From: Brachynemurus nebulosus
Lineage: Eukaryota > Arthropoda > Insecta > Neuroptera > Myrmeleontidae
Length of the DNA stretch: 64,000 bases
Direction: 5' to 3'
Assembly: GCA_035578155.1 (NCBI GenBank)
Contig: JAPWDM010000023.1
Span: 1 to 64,000, forward strand
The translations under genes were made by a program, and so were the position numbers. The notes under the pieces were generated by a model. That model searched no databases and was not told the DNA's origin. It saw only the letters and a program-made list of their open reading frames with translations. Below, one piece after another: positions 10,369 to 22,100 of this stretch (position 1 is the first letter of the stretch; every line of letters begins with the position of its first letter).

Positions 10369-11030
10369 CTATATAAAAATTACAAGATTCGATGTAGGAT
10401 TTCGGAAAAACGGCCAGCCTTGTATTTTCTGCTGACATGACATTTTCTTGCCTCTATTACTAGTAATAACCAGTGAACATTTGAACTCGATCCTATGCGT
10501 AATGTTCTGGTAATTAAAGAGTAAAATTTCCTTTTATTGAAATAACCGCTATACCTATATGAACAATAAACAATTCAATGTAAGATTTCGGGAAAAAGGC
10601 CAGCCTTGTATATTCTGCTGACATGGCATTTTGTTGCTTCTATTATTAGTAATAACCAGGGATAATTTGAACCAAATCCTATGCGTAGTTTTCTGGAAGT
10701 TAACTGCTAAATTTTCTTTTGTTGAAATAAGCGCCAATGCCTATATGAACAATACAAAATTCGATTTTAAGTTATAGGAAAATGACCAGCCATGTATTTC
10801 CTGCTTGCATGGCATTTTCTTGTTGATATTATTAGTAATAACTAGTGATACTTTGAACCAGATTCCATGCGTAGTTTTCTGGCAATTAACGGCAAAATAT
10901 ATTATTGATAAAATAAGCACCTAGGTCTATATAAAGGATTCATGATTTGACGTAAAATTTCGGGAAATCGCGGTCAGCCGTGTATCTTCTGCTGGCATGG
11001 CGCTTTCATGTTCGTTTTATTTCGTTCCAG
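10369..11030 (+). repeat. Tandem array, unit about 185 bp, about 3.5 copies
   Basis: Units start at about 10369, 10553, 10740 and 10925 with CCTATAT or TCTATAT, and contain the shared blocks GGCCAGCC, TCTGCTGACATGGC and TATGCGTAGTTTTCTGG. Copies differ by many substitutions. This is satellite-like DNA with no ORF. Confidence 0.8.
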
Positions 11031-11127
11031 TATCTTTAAAAAAATGTTCTTTTATGTCTATTTAAGTAAAATTCAACGTCTACATAAGAAAAAAGAATTA
11101 TTTAAAATAAAATTATATGTTCAAGTA

Positions 11128-12933
11128 GAGTTGACCGGGGTAATTATGAATGGATTTTCATGAACTGAGATAAAAGCGTTGTTTTAAGTATTTTTTATTT
11201 TATATATCACATTATGGTTGATTTACTTTTAATTGTACATTATTCAGGATGCACCACACAAATATTTGAGCAAATTCGTATGAAAAATAAAAATTTTATA
11301 AGTCATTCACATTTTCCCGGTGCGGTTTTGCAAATCTAATGAATTTTGGGGTAAAAGTGAATGCCATCAGAAAAATTATTTAGAATGGATTACAAGAGAA
11401 GTAATCAGAGTAAAGTCTTCACATTTACCCCACTTTCAAATTTTTCATCATACTTTAGCGGTCACAATTTCTCTTTGTTTAATGCAAGTTATCCATACCA
11501 CAAATTTGTACCAAAAATCAAAGTTAAATAAAAATAACAAAAATTATAGGTACAAATTTATTACAAACTAAAAATGATATTTTGATGATATTTTGTCATC
11601 AAATAAGAAATCAAAAAATTACAAGATTTTCACACAAAAACAAGGAAAATGAGACTTTTTCAAGGGAATACATTTAGTTAACATGGATAAAAAAACAACA
11701 ATCTATTAGGCATAATACTGTAAATGAAAAAGAAAATGGTTTTGTATTAATCCGACTGCCTTTGGACTAGAGATGATCGATATATCGATAACTGTCATTT
11801 TGTAACTAGTATAGAAAGATAACAGTTATCGTGAATAACTAGAATACCCAGTAACTGGTTACTTAAATAACACCTTTGGAAATATCGATAACATAGGACA
11901 ATATTAGTATATGTATTCGAAAGCAAGGATCATAGTAATTTATTTTAACCACCAACGCAGAATTTCAAAATAATAACGCCCCAGGCAAGTTACACATTTT
12001 CTATTGTAGCACATGTAAAAAACCCTTAATAATGAATATTGTCTATTGTACAGTTATCTATTTGTATTTGTAATTTCATATCCATAAAATTGTTAAAATT
12101 GTGTATATAAAGCCTAAATCCTTGTATAGACAAGTATTTGAACAGATATTGCAGATTAATTAGTATCCGTCAGTATTATAGATCTCTGCATATTTCACTA
12201 ACAGAACCGTTTATACGCATATCGAATATCTTACAATATGTTAAAATATCCAAATACCATACCAGTTATTATAATAACTGTTATAAATAACAGTTATCTG
12301 TATTTATTCCCTCACGGTATCTGTTTTTGTAAGTTGTTATAGGATAACGAAGCACAGCAATGATTTCGTAGATTGATATACAAAACATCGCTCTTTACAT
12401 AATTTTTTTTTTTTTGTATTGTTTGTACAACGGAAACTTGTATAATAATGTCATCAGCATCTTCATCATTTTCAACTCTGAAAACAACACTACTGAAATT
12501 TTTGATCGAATGAGGGCATTTGTGAATATCGTTCACAATTACCCCACAATTTTAAAATCATGGGGTAATTGTGAATTGGCAATAAATTGTCCAATTTCTT
12601 TAGCAGTTAGTAAGGAACCTTCTCAGGGTTTAGACCACTTCTTTAGAAGTACTTTTAACCATTTCTTACCTTTTAAAAAAAGAGAATGTATTTAAAAAAA
12701 TTTTTTTTTGAGGATTGGTAAAATAAATACATAAAATTTTGTAAGAGTTTTTTCAAAATAGAAAAAAAAAGATACTAATACTTGGAGAATTGTTATCAAA
12801 TTTTAATAGCATATTAAGAAAGGACAGAAAAACATACTCTAAGATTTGATTTTTAACAGTATTAATGTTACTTTACTAGAAATTATAGGCGCCGTTCACA
12901 ATTGCCCCAATTTACAATTACCCCGGTCAACTC
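11128..12933 (+). mobile_element. TA-flanked inverted-repeat element, copy A (interrupted)
   Basis: The ends are GAGTTGACCGGGGTAA and its inverse, flanked by TA at 11126-11127 and 12934-12935. Copy B at 13714-14839 is the same family in opposite orientation. Without the insert at about 11708-12402 the length agrees with copy B. The interior has repeated phrases such as GGGGTAATTGTGAA in both orientations and only short remnants of open frame. The TA duplication suggests a Tc1/mariner-related family; no transposase was seen, so it is non-autonomous. Confidence 0.85.
11708..12402. mobile_element. Probable insert within copy A
   Basis: About 695 bp are absent from copy B. The insert is rich in TAACAGTTAT and ATAACTGTTA palindromes and TCGATATATCGATA-type motifs. 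Exact ends are uncertain because the resumption point lies in a T run. No ORF or clear terminal repeat was found. Confidence 0.6.
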
Positions 12934-12935
12934 TA

Positions 12936-13711
12936 TTAATTTTTTATAGTTTTTATTGTAAATAATAAAAAAATCAAAAGCACAAAAAATTTTTGGTAAA
13001 CTTTACACTTTATACTATAGTAAACAAAATCCCACCTCGACCATATATATTCAATCACTGAAACAAAAGTCAGAGGTCAAAACCCCCAGGCATTCGACTA
13101 TAGTAAAAACGGAAGATTTTTACAATTAAAACCAGAGTTGGGGAAAGGATTATAACAAAACAAAACAGAACAAACAAATTAACATGTAAAATTGAATCTG
13201 TAGACACAATTTATGAATACAACAAATAAATTTTTAAAATATATTATGTATCAAGAGTTTATTAGCCTTTAAAAAACAATAAGATATTAACTGACCATTT
13301 CACACTTTTTGCAAAATTTACACTAAAGTGTCAACAAGTATTAGGTGTATAAACAATAGAATTAATTATTATATAAATGTTTATTGATATTTTTTCTTTT
13401 TAATTTAAAAAAAAAGTTTATTTGTTGTAAGGTAAACAATGTAATTTAAGAAATGAACCTAGGTACTTTTATTAAAAGTAAAATTTCGAAGTTGAACTAT
13501 AAGAAGCTTGAAAGATTGATCTATGATTTTGTTATTTTAAGCAATAGTAGTTTAAAAATGTTATAATTAAGTATGTAATTCCTGAGATTCTACTCACAGC
13601 ACCAGAGTTTTTGTGAATCATTATTTTACTACTTTTTACTACTTTACTATAAAAGGACCTCATAGCTCGATTAAATTTATTTTTCAAACTTTAAAAATGA
13701 TTTGAATGCGG
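12936..13711. other. No gene seen between copies A and B
   Basis: AT-rich spacer with no long ORF, RNA gene or repeat that I recognise. Confidence 0.5.
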
Positions 13712-13713
13712 TA

Positions 13714-14839
13714 GGGTTGACCGGGGTAAATGTGAATTGGGGCAATTGTGAACGGTGCCTATAAATTCTAAAATAACATTAATTTTGTTAAAAATCAAAT
13801 CTTAGTATGTTTTTCTGTCCTTTCTTAATATGCTATTAAAATTTAATAACAATTCTCCAAGTATTAGTATCTTTCTTTTTATTTTGAAAAAACCTTTGCA
13901 AAATTTTGTGTATCTTACTTCGACCAATCCTCGAAAAAAATTTTTTTTTAAATACACTTTCTTTTTTTTAAAAGGTAAGAAATGGATAAAGGTACTTCTA
14001 AAGAAGTGGACTAAAGCCTGAGGGGGTTCCTTATTAACTGCTAAATAAATTGGACAATTTATTACCAATTCACAATTACCCCATGATTTTAAAATTCCGG
14101 GGTAATTGTGAACGTCATTCACAAATGCCCCCATCCGGTCAAAAATTTCAGTAGTGTCCTTTTCACAGTTGAAAATGTTGATGATGATGTACAATGACAT
14201 TGTACAAGTTTCCGTTGTACAACAAACACAAAAAAAAAAATAGATTATTGTTATTTGTTCATGTAAACTGAATGTATTTCCTTGAAAAAGTCTTACTTTC
14301 CTTGTTTTTGTGTGAAAATCATATAATTTTTTGATTTTTTATTTGATAAAATGACAAAATATCATCAAGATATCATTTTTAGCTTGTAACAAATTTGTTC
14401 TTACAATTTTTGTTATTTTTATTTAACTTTGATTTTTTGTACAAATTTGAGGTACGCATAACTTGCATTAAAAAAAGAGAAATTGTGACCGCTAAAGTAT
14501 GATGGAAAATTTGAAAGTGGGGTAAATATGAAGAATTTGAGTTGGTCCTTACTCTGATGTACCTCACTCCTCTTGTAATCCAATCAAAATAATTTTTTTG
14601 ATGGCATTCACATTTACCCCGAAATTCATAAGATTTGCAAAACCGCACCGGGGAAATGTGAATGGCTTATAAAATTTTTGTTTTTCATACGAATTTGCTC
14701 AAAATTTGTGTGGTGCATCCTGAATAATGTAGAATTAAAAATAAATGAATCATAATGTGATATATAGAATAAAAAATACTTAGAACAACGCTTTTATCTC
14801 AATTCATGAAAATCCATTCACAATTACCCCGGTCAACCC
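13714..14839 (-). mobile_element. TA-flanked inverted-repeat element, copy B
   Basis: The ends are GGGTTGACCGGGGTAA and its inverse, flanked by TA at 13712-13713 and 14840-14841. It is 1126 bp and uninterrupted. A 132-codon open frame on the minus strand (13802-14200) has a counterpart in copy A (12414-12695), but neither resembles a known transposase, so I treat them as non-coding remnants. Confidence 0.88.
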
Positions 14840-14841
14840 TA

Positions 14842-15292
14842 CATTTTATAACATCCTATTCATTTGCAAATTCCAATATTACCCTACATTTCGATAGAGT
14901 TACTTCATTACATTACTAACGAAAGTGAAACTCAATTGAAATTTATAAACTGTTTTTATTTCTTACGATACAATTCCGTAAGAAAGAAATATTTTTAGTA
15001 TTTTTAACATTAATATTAACTCAAAATTATAGGACAAATTCATATTTTTTTCTTTGTTTGAATTGTAAAAATTAAATCTTGGAATTAAGATGTTGTAATT
15101 GTATTTAAACAATGATAAGTATAATAATTTTGTAACTTGATGTTTTATTTGAAATAATGTAAAATTATACATGTTTGTTGATAAATAGAATATTGTATTT
15201 CTTTAAAAAATTAAGATAATGAATATAATTGTTAAAGTGAGACTCGAAATCAGTGATAAAATTTAGCGTTATTGCATATTTATAACTAGAAA
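14842..15292 (+). promoter_or_regulatory. Region upstream of the transporter start codon
   Basis: AT-rich sequence between copy B and the proposed first coding exon. It must hold the 5' UTR and promoter if exon 1 is right. I see no convincing core promoter; the TATA-like tract at about 15277 is too close to the ATG to be one. Confidence 0.35.
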
Positions 15293-15307
15293 ATGTCGAG
15301 TATTCAG
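15293..15307 (+). CDS. Urea transporter exon 1 (proposed start)
   Basis: ATG TCG AGT ATT CAG followed by GTATGT. The start has A at -3 (AAAATG) and the exon ends in phase 0, matching exon 2. It is a five-codon exon, so it is the least certain part of the model; another upstream exon could supply the true start. Confidence 0.55.
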
Positions 15308-17090
15308 GTATGTATTGATTTAATTTACAATAAACGATTTTCATATGTTCAGAAGTAATATTTGCGGTTGAAGTGATAAAAAAGTAACCGCAGGAAGTTT
15401 AATTAAAATACAATTTTCTATGCAAAAATGTTCTGTTTTCTGGAGTGTAACGATGTTACTTATGCGAATACTAATTGAAGTATTCTAAAGCTTTAATTGA
15501 AATAGTTTGAAAAGTGAATGTGATTTTTTTTTCTTACCATTGCTATAATTTCATTAAAAAAAGTAATAATTTAACATATTATATGACTGGTGTTTAAGTT
15601 TTTTCTTAATTTCAGAAATTCTGTTTTAGTTTTATAAATTTTAAAAAAATATTTATGTGCATATAATATATCCTGCATTTTAAATCGTTTTGGACAAAAA
15701 ATTAAGGCCGTAATCTTTTCCCCAGCACCTCACCATCAATACAATATTCATTTTTTTAAGATTTTGATTCATATATGAAGTAAAAACATCTAATAAATTA
15801 CCAGTAAGGCCCGATTTACATTGACGCTCCGTTCTCAGTACGATATCACTATACGCTCCCAGTTCGATAAAATATTCTTACACAATAAACAATGAGTGTA
15901 TTCACATCATCGCTCTGATATCGGTCCGCTCGGTTCGCTCCCGTTCCAATGCCACTCTAATATCAATACCACTCAGGTAATTTTTATTGGACCGATATCA
16001 GACTTGTTATGGCTTGCACCTATAGTGTAAACACTTTTTGATTCCATTCCCCTCTGCTTGCATTCAGTTGTTATGAAAAGATATTTGTATCGAACTGAGA
16101 CCGAACTGCGAGCGTACCCAGAGCGGCATTATAATGTGAATAGGAAACGAATAGGTACCAACAAGTTATCAGCACTGTAATGTGAATACAACAAGATTAT
16201 ATCGGAGCGAGAGTGGAGTGGGAGAGTCTCGAGAGCGGAGCGTTAATGTAAATCGGGCCTTATACTTAAAATTACACGCCTAAATAATATCCAAAATACA
16301 CCAAGAAATATGTATATAAAATTGCATCCAAACAAAGGCGTGGTATTTGTACAAAATAACTTTGTTTTTCTTACTTTTTTGTAGGAAGAACGCAAATGGC
16401 AACCGTTTATGGGTAATTGTTATTTATGGTCGGAGTATATAGCCGTGAAAAGGACATATTCGCCGTGGATATTATTAAAATTTATTGATGCATTTCTAAG
16501 AGGTTTTGGGCAGGTAAGTCCGTAAACATGTAGTGCATACCTTTTTTTATACAATGGATAGGGGTCGCATAAAAAAAATCGCACAAAAGGAAAATATTCA
16601 ATAAAACTTCATAAATAGTTATAAAAAGTATAGTTTGCTTCAAATTATAAAAAGAAACTTTTTTATGCGGCTCAGAATCTCACGATTTCCCTAGAAGTTG
16701 TGCAATGATTTATATTCTTATGCAATGTACTGATTAAATGTTTAAAAATACCCCTGTCGCAGCATCTGCATAAGATAGCGAATTTCCAAATCTTGGGCAC
16801 TGGCGGATCTCATCTAAGACCTGTACCTATTTAAAATAGTTTAGCTTTCTAAGAGTAAAAGAATTTTTAAAATCGGTTGGGTAATTAGTTTTGGTATTTT
16901 TGGGGACCCAAGAACCCGAACGAATTTTGTGCAGCATAGTTGTATCCATCTAAAATAATTTAGTTCTCTAGCAGTGAGAAATTTTTTAGCATCGGTTCGA
17001 TAGCTTATTACTGGCGTTTTCGGATCTGCAAGATCCCGGTGGACCTCCTTAAAAAATCAGCTCGACCGTATATTCTAGGCGGACTTTATG

Positions 17091-17136
<46 letters not shown>

Positions 17137-19067
17137 AACACCTTGTGTAGCATTCTACGCCGCATTTGCATCCGCAGGACAGTTGTGGATCTCAGATAAC
17201 ACAACCTGTACCTATCTAAAATAGTTTACCTCGGTAAAAGTAAAAAAGTTTCAAAATCGGTCAGTTATTTTATTTTTGACACTTTTAGGTCCTACTGACA
17301 CTTCAGACCTTACATAACGTAATCTATATGTATCTAAAATGGCTTAGCTCCCCAACAGTGAAAAAATTTTCAAAATCGGTCGGTTAGTTTATTTTTGACA
17401 CTTTTGGATCCGACGGACCCTGGCAGACTTTACATAACGTATCTATATTTATCTAAAATAGTTTAGCTCTGTAACAGTGAAAAAATTTTCAAAATCGGTC
17501 GGTTAGTTTATTTTTACCACTTTTGGGTCCCATGGACCCTGGCGGACCCTAAATAACGTAATGTATGTATATCTAAAATAGCTTAGTTCCCCAACAGTGA
17601 AAAAATTTTCAAAATCGGTCGGTTAGTTTATTTTTGACACTTTTGGATCCCATGGACCCTGGCAGACCTTACATAACGTAATCTATATTTATCTAAAATA
17701 GTTTAGCTCTGTAACAGTGAAAAAATTTTCAAAATCGGTCGGTTAGTTTATTTTTGACACTTTTGGATCCCATGGACCCTGGCAGACCTTACATAACGTA
17801 ATCTATATTTATCTAAAATAGTTTAGCTCTGTAACAGTGAAAAAATTTTCAAAATCGGTCAGTTAGTTTATTTTTGACACTTTTGGGTCCTATGGACCCA
17901 GGCGGACCTTACATAACGTAATCGATATTTATCTAAAATAGTTTAGCTCTGTAACAGTGAAAAAATTTTCAAAATCGGTCAGTTAGTTTATTTTTGACAC
18001 TTTTGGGTCCTGTGGACCCTGGCGGACCTTACATAATGTATTCTAAATCTATCTAAAATAGTTTAGCTCTGTAACAGTGAAGAAATTTTTAAAATTGGTC
18101 GTTTATTTTTTACAATTATGGGATCAGTAAATCCTGGCGAAACTCATACAAGTCTAGTACTCTAACAGTAAGAAAAGGGTTTTAAGGATCTCATATAACT
18201 TATGGCAGTCCGTAAGCTTCTTGCGGACATCATTTAATTAATTAATTCAAATACTTTAACTTACTAACTGTGAAAAAATTTTTAAAATCGATTGGTTAAT
18301 TAGTTTCTGGCCTTTTTAGGTCCCGAAAACCTTGACCTCACCCAAAATACCTTAAATCCATTTGAAATGGTTTAATTTTTTAACATTATTAATTATTAGT
18401 GAAAAAATTTTCAAAATCGATTCAAAATATTTTTCCGCACATACATATGTACATTGTACATATTTTGTTTTGTTTCATATATTTAATAATATTATATCAT
18501 AACATAATCTTCAATTTCTTGTTTACTTAAAAATTCAATAAAAAAAAAAAATTCTTCATTACATTAGCTTAGAAAATCTGTTTAATTTACATTTTTTAAC
18601 ATGAGATAGAACCATGCTAATTATAATGCAATAAATGAGAAACAAAACTCTATACATGTATGTGTGTTATAACACATATATGTGAATAGTTTTCACTTGT
18701 TCTCACAAAATTCTTTAATAAAAAAATGAAATATTTTTATACTTCATAAAGAACTGAGATATAAATATAAATTACTTATTAGACTAACAAAGAAAGAATA
18801 AAAGTGAAAATTTACATTTTCTCGAAAAATACTTAAAATAGAAAGAAAATTATAAGAATATTTTCTTCATAATTTTTTTTTTTCCTTTTCAACGATGTAA
18901 AAATCGAACTGCCTTATGATAGGATCGAATGATAAAAAATGGCCAGAAAACCTACTTCTGGGCATCCGACGTGTCTGGCTAACGAACTTAGCCAAGCCAA
19001 TTCAGAATCCAGTCCGCACACAAAATTTCATAAGCGTTAGACGTTTCGTTCGAGAGTTATCGTGGGA

Positions 19068-19165
<98 letters not shown>

Positions 19166-22100
19166 TTTAGTGAATATCATTTTCGTATTCTAGGGACCTC
19201 AAAACAGATTTCTGCCATAGTCCCGGACTCAGATTGCGTCATGAGACCTACTGTAATAGCTGAATTTCGAGTTTTCGAAATTCGCTAACAGTCAATAAGT
19301 AATTTGATGGCAAATTACTGTTTTATTATATTTATTTATTAACTAGCTGTGGCCCGTGGTTTCACCCACGTAAAATTATCTTAATTATTGGTCAAATGAT
19401 TAAATCAATTTTAAATTAGATATTCGGAAATTCTGTACATCAATTATTTATAATGCCTGGCTACGCTCGTCAAACGACTCTAAAGTAACAATCGTCATAT
19501 TTCAATAGCATGGCTAATTTCCGCACCTTTATGTACTTAGATACCCGTGCCAATAGGTAGTTTTAGGAGTATTTCCATTTTGGGCCTTGCTTGGGGCATC
19601 AAGACCGTAGGGGACAATTTTAATATCACAATTAATTTGGGGCTTATTTGATGGCCTTCACGGACAATTCTGACCCCCAGGTTCATTCAAATTTGATATT
19701 CTAAAATTCTGAGCATAATTCTCGCCTAATAACCCTAAATTAACCATATTCATATTTCTATAGCAAATTTAATTTTCATAAAATATTGTCAAAATCCAAC
19801 CGTTTAATCTTAATCCTATTAGATAGTGCTGGGGGTTAATTTTGAACTCACTTTACATTTAAATTATGGATCTTCTAAATTTCTTTATAAAATCAGTTTC
19901 TTCTAGTGTTCCATTCCGCTCATTCAATGATTTTAAAATAGATATATTCATATTTATAGTGTACAGTGGAAACTCGATATTTCGTCACTCTGTAACTCAT
20001 CATATTCTATAAAAATTCGTCGCTCCTAAAGAAAATCTACGTAGTGTAGTTGGTTTTCTACTTAACTTTTGAAATTTAATTAGAAAAAAATTAAAGTGTA
20101 TCGTATCTAGTTGTAAAAATTCCATTAAACAACGAATTACTCAAAATAAAGGGATATCTTCCTTTAAATAAGTAAAAATATTTAATTAATTTTTTTTTTT
20201 ATTATTCACTTTCATTCACATTTCACATTTTCATTCTATTATTCGTTTCTACTGTATATAATTTTAATGCCTTGAGACCTTTCCGTAGATACCCATATTG
20301 ATAACTTTAGAAGCATTTGAATTTCGAACCTTTTTTGAAGTCCGAGTGTTTTAGCGAATATTTCTGAACCTGCATTAATTCGTCCAATCATTAATTTATT
20401 GCGTCTTGTATTACTCCAGAAATCTAGGCAATAATTTTAATCTCACTTAATTTTTTCAAAATATCAATGTTTAAGTAAAATTTAGTCAAGATTCGCCGTC
20501 TTTTTTAGACCATTTTTCGGTCCCCAGCACCTCTGGGGGTCATTTCAACTTCACATTCGTTTATTTCATGACCTCAGTAATGTTTGAGCAAAATTTGATC
20601 TAAGATCCATACATTCTAGAGAGCTTTCATTTTTCAGGATCTCAATATTATTTAAGCAAAATCTGGTAGAGTCCAACCGTTTACTTTCCAAAGTCCAGCC
20701 GTTTACTTTAGAAGTCTATATTAGAACATAAGGTATCACGTATCCACCAGTGAACCAATTTTTGAAAGTTGCTCTGCTCGTCAAATGACTCCAGCGTAGC
20801 CATGTTCTTTTTTCAGAAATATAGGTACCTAATTTTAACAGCTTGTGACTTTTCTGTCTACAACCATACTTATTTAGATTTTTAGGAGTGGAGTACCGTT
20901 GGTCATTTAATTTTGCGTAATTTTTATTGCTTCAGACTCCTGGGGATCAATTTTAAACTTACGTTTATTTATTTCGAGATTTAAATGGGTTTGTGTATCA
21001 TTAGTCAAAATTCATCAAACCATTTATTTGAATTTTTTGAAAATTATATTTTGTACAGTAAATAAGTAATTTCATAGTAGACATAGGTAAAAATATTTTA
21101 GTTGGTAGGTATCTATAGAAATATTTATTAGAAAAATTATTTTTTTCCAAACACTTAGCAACAATTTAAAAATTGTATAATTTTTTGATAAATTGGCCAC
21201 AGATTGCTGTATTACAGTAATAAAAAAAGATATTTTACGGTTTCTCGTAAATTTCGACGGTTAGACAAAAAATTTTGCAAAACCCTTTCTTAGCGAGCGC
21301 CTACGACCCAATAGGCACCTACATGCCAAATTTCAAGTTTGTAGGTATTGTAGTTTTGGAGAATTTGTGATGAGTGAGTCAGTGGTATTTCTCCTTTATA
21401 TATATAGATTAATTAAACGCATAAGAAAGACCACATAAAAACAGTCGATGTTGTATTTTCAAATTTCTAAATGTATTTTATTTTTCGTAATTTGTTGATC
21501 ACAAATTTTGACATGTTATTATAACAGAACAGGTACTATACTAATAATGTTAAAAGGAGATAATTTGATAAAAGCTTTTTTCATTTTGTCAAAGTATTAT
21601 GTATTAATGTTGAAACTTTTCTGTCATTTCATCAACTATCAATATTTTGAGTGTCGTTGAATGATTGATATCATTTCAAGATTGTGTACATTTTATGTAA
21701 TATTTTACATTATTTACTTTCTTATCAGAGCCGTATTTAAGCACAAGCTATTTAGGCTGTTATCTACGAGGTTCTGCACCATTAAAAAATATTGAAAAAT
21801 TTTAATAAAATTTTGAAACTAAAAATAATCGTGGAGATACCACCAATTTTTTAATTATAAAAATCGATCCCGCAGTAATTTTGTTTAGGTCAATTCGACT
21901 GTGTTCTTCAATTCGAACTGTAAGAAGACGACCCACAGAAGCAGGTTTAAAAAGCCGCAAAGCTAGGAAGAAGCCTTGGCTCTCCGACAACATCAAGAAA
22001 AATCGTTTAGAATGGGTTTTAAGACACCAGCATTCTTCTGAAGATTGGTCCAATGTGATATGATCCGACGAATCTAGTTTTGAAGTAAGTTAAATTCTAT

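Noticed and set aside
13802..14200. 132-codon ORF in element B as a transposase
   Set aside because: No catalytic or helix-turn-helix motif; it spans the palindromic GGGGTAATTGTGAA repeats and is short.
15277..15284. TATA box for the transporter
   Set aside because: Only about nine bases before the ATG, too close to set a transcription start.
16745..18420. CRISPR array
   Set aside because: Units are contiguous tandem repeats without spacers, in a eukaryotic intron.
18916..19170. Open frames of alternating Ile and Tyr (also at 17039, 41001, 42548 and 50962)
   Set aside because: They are translations of (TA)n microsatellites.
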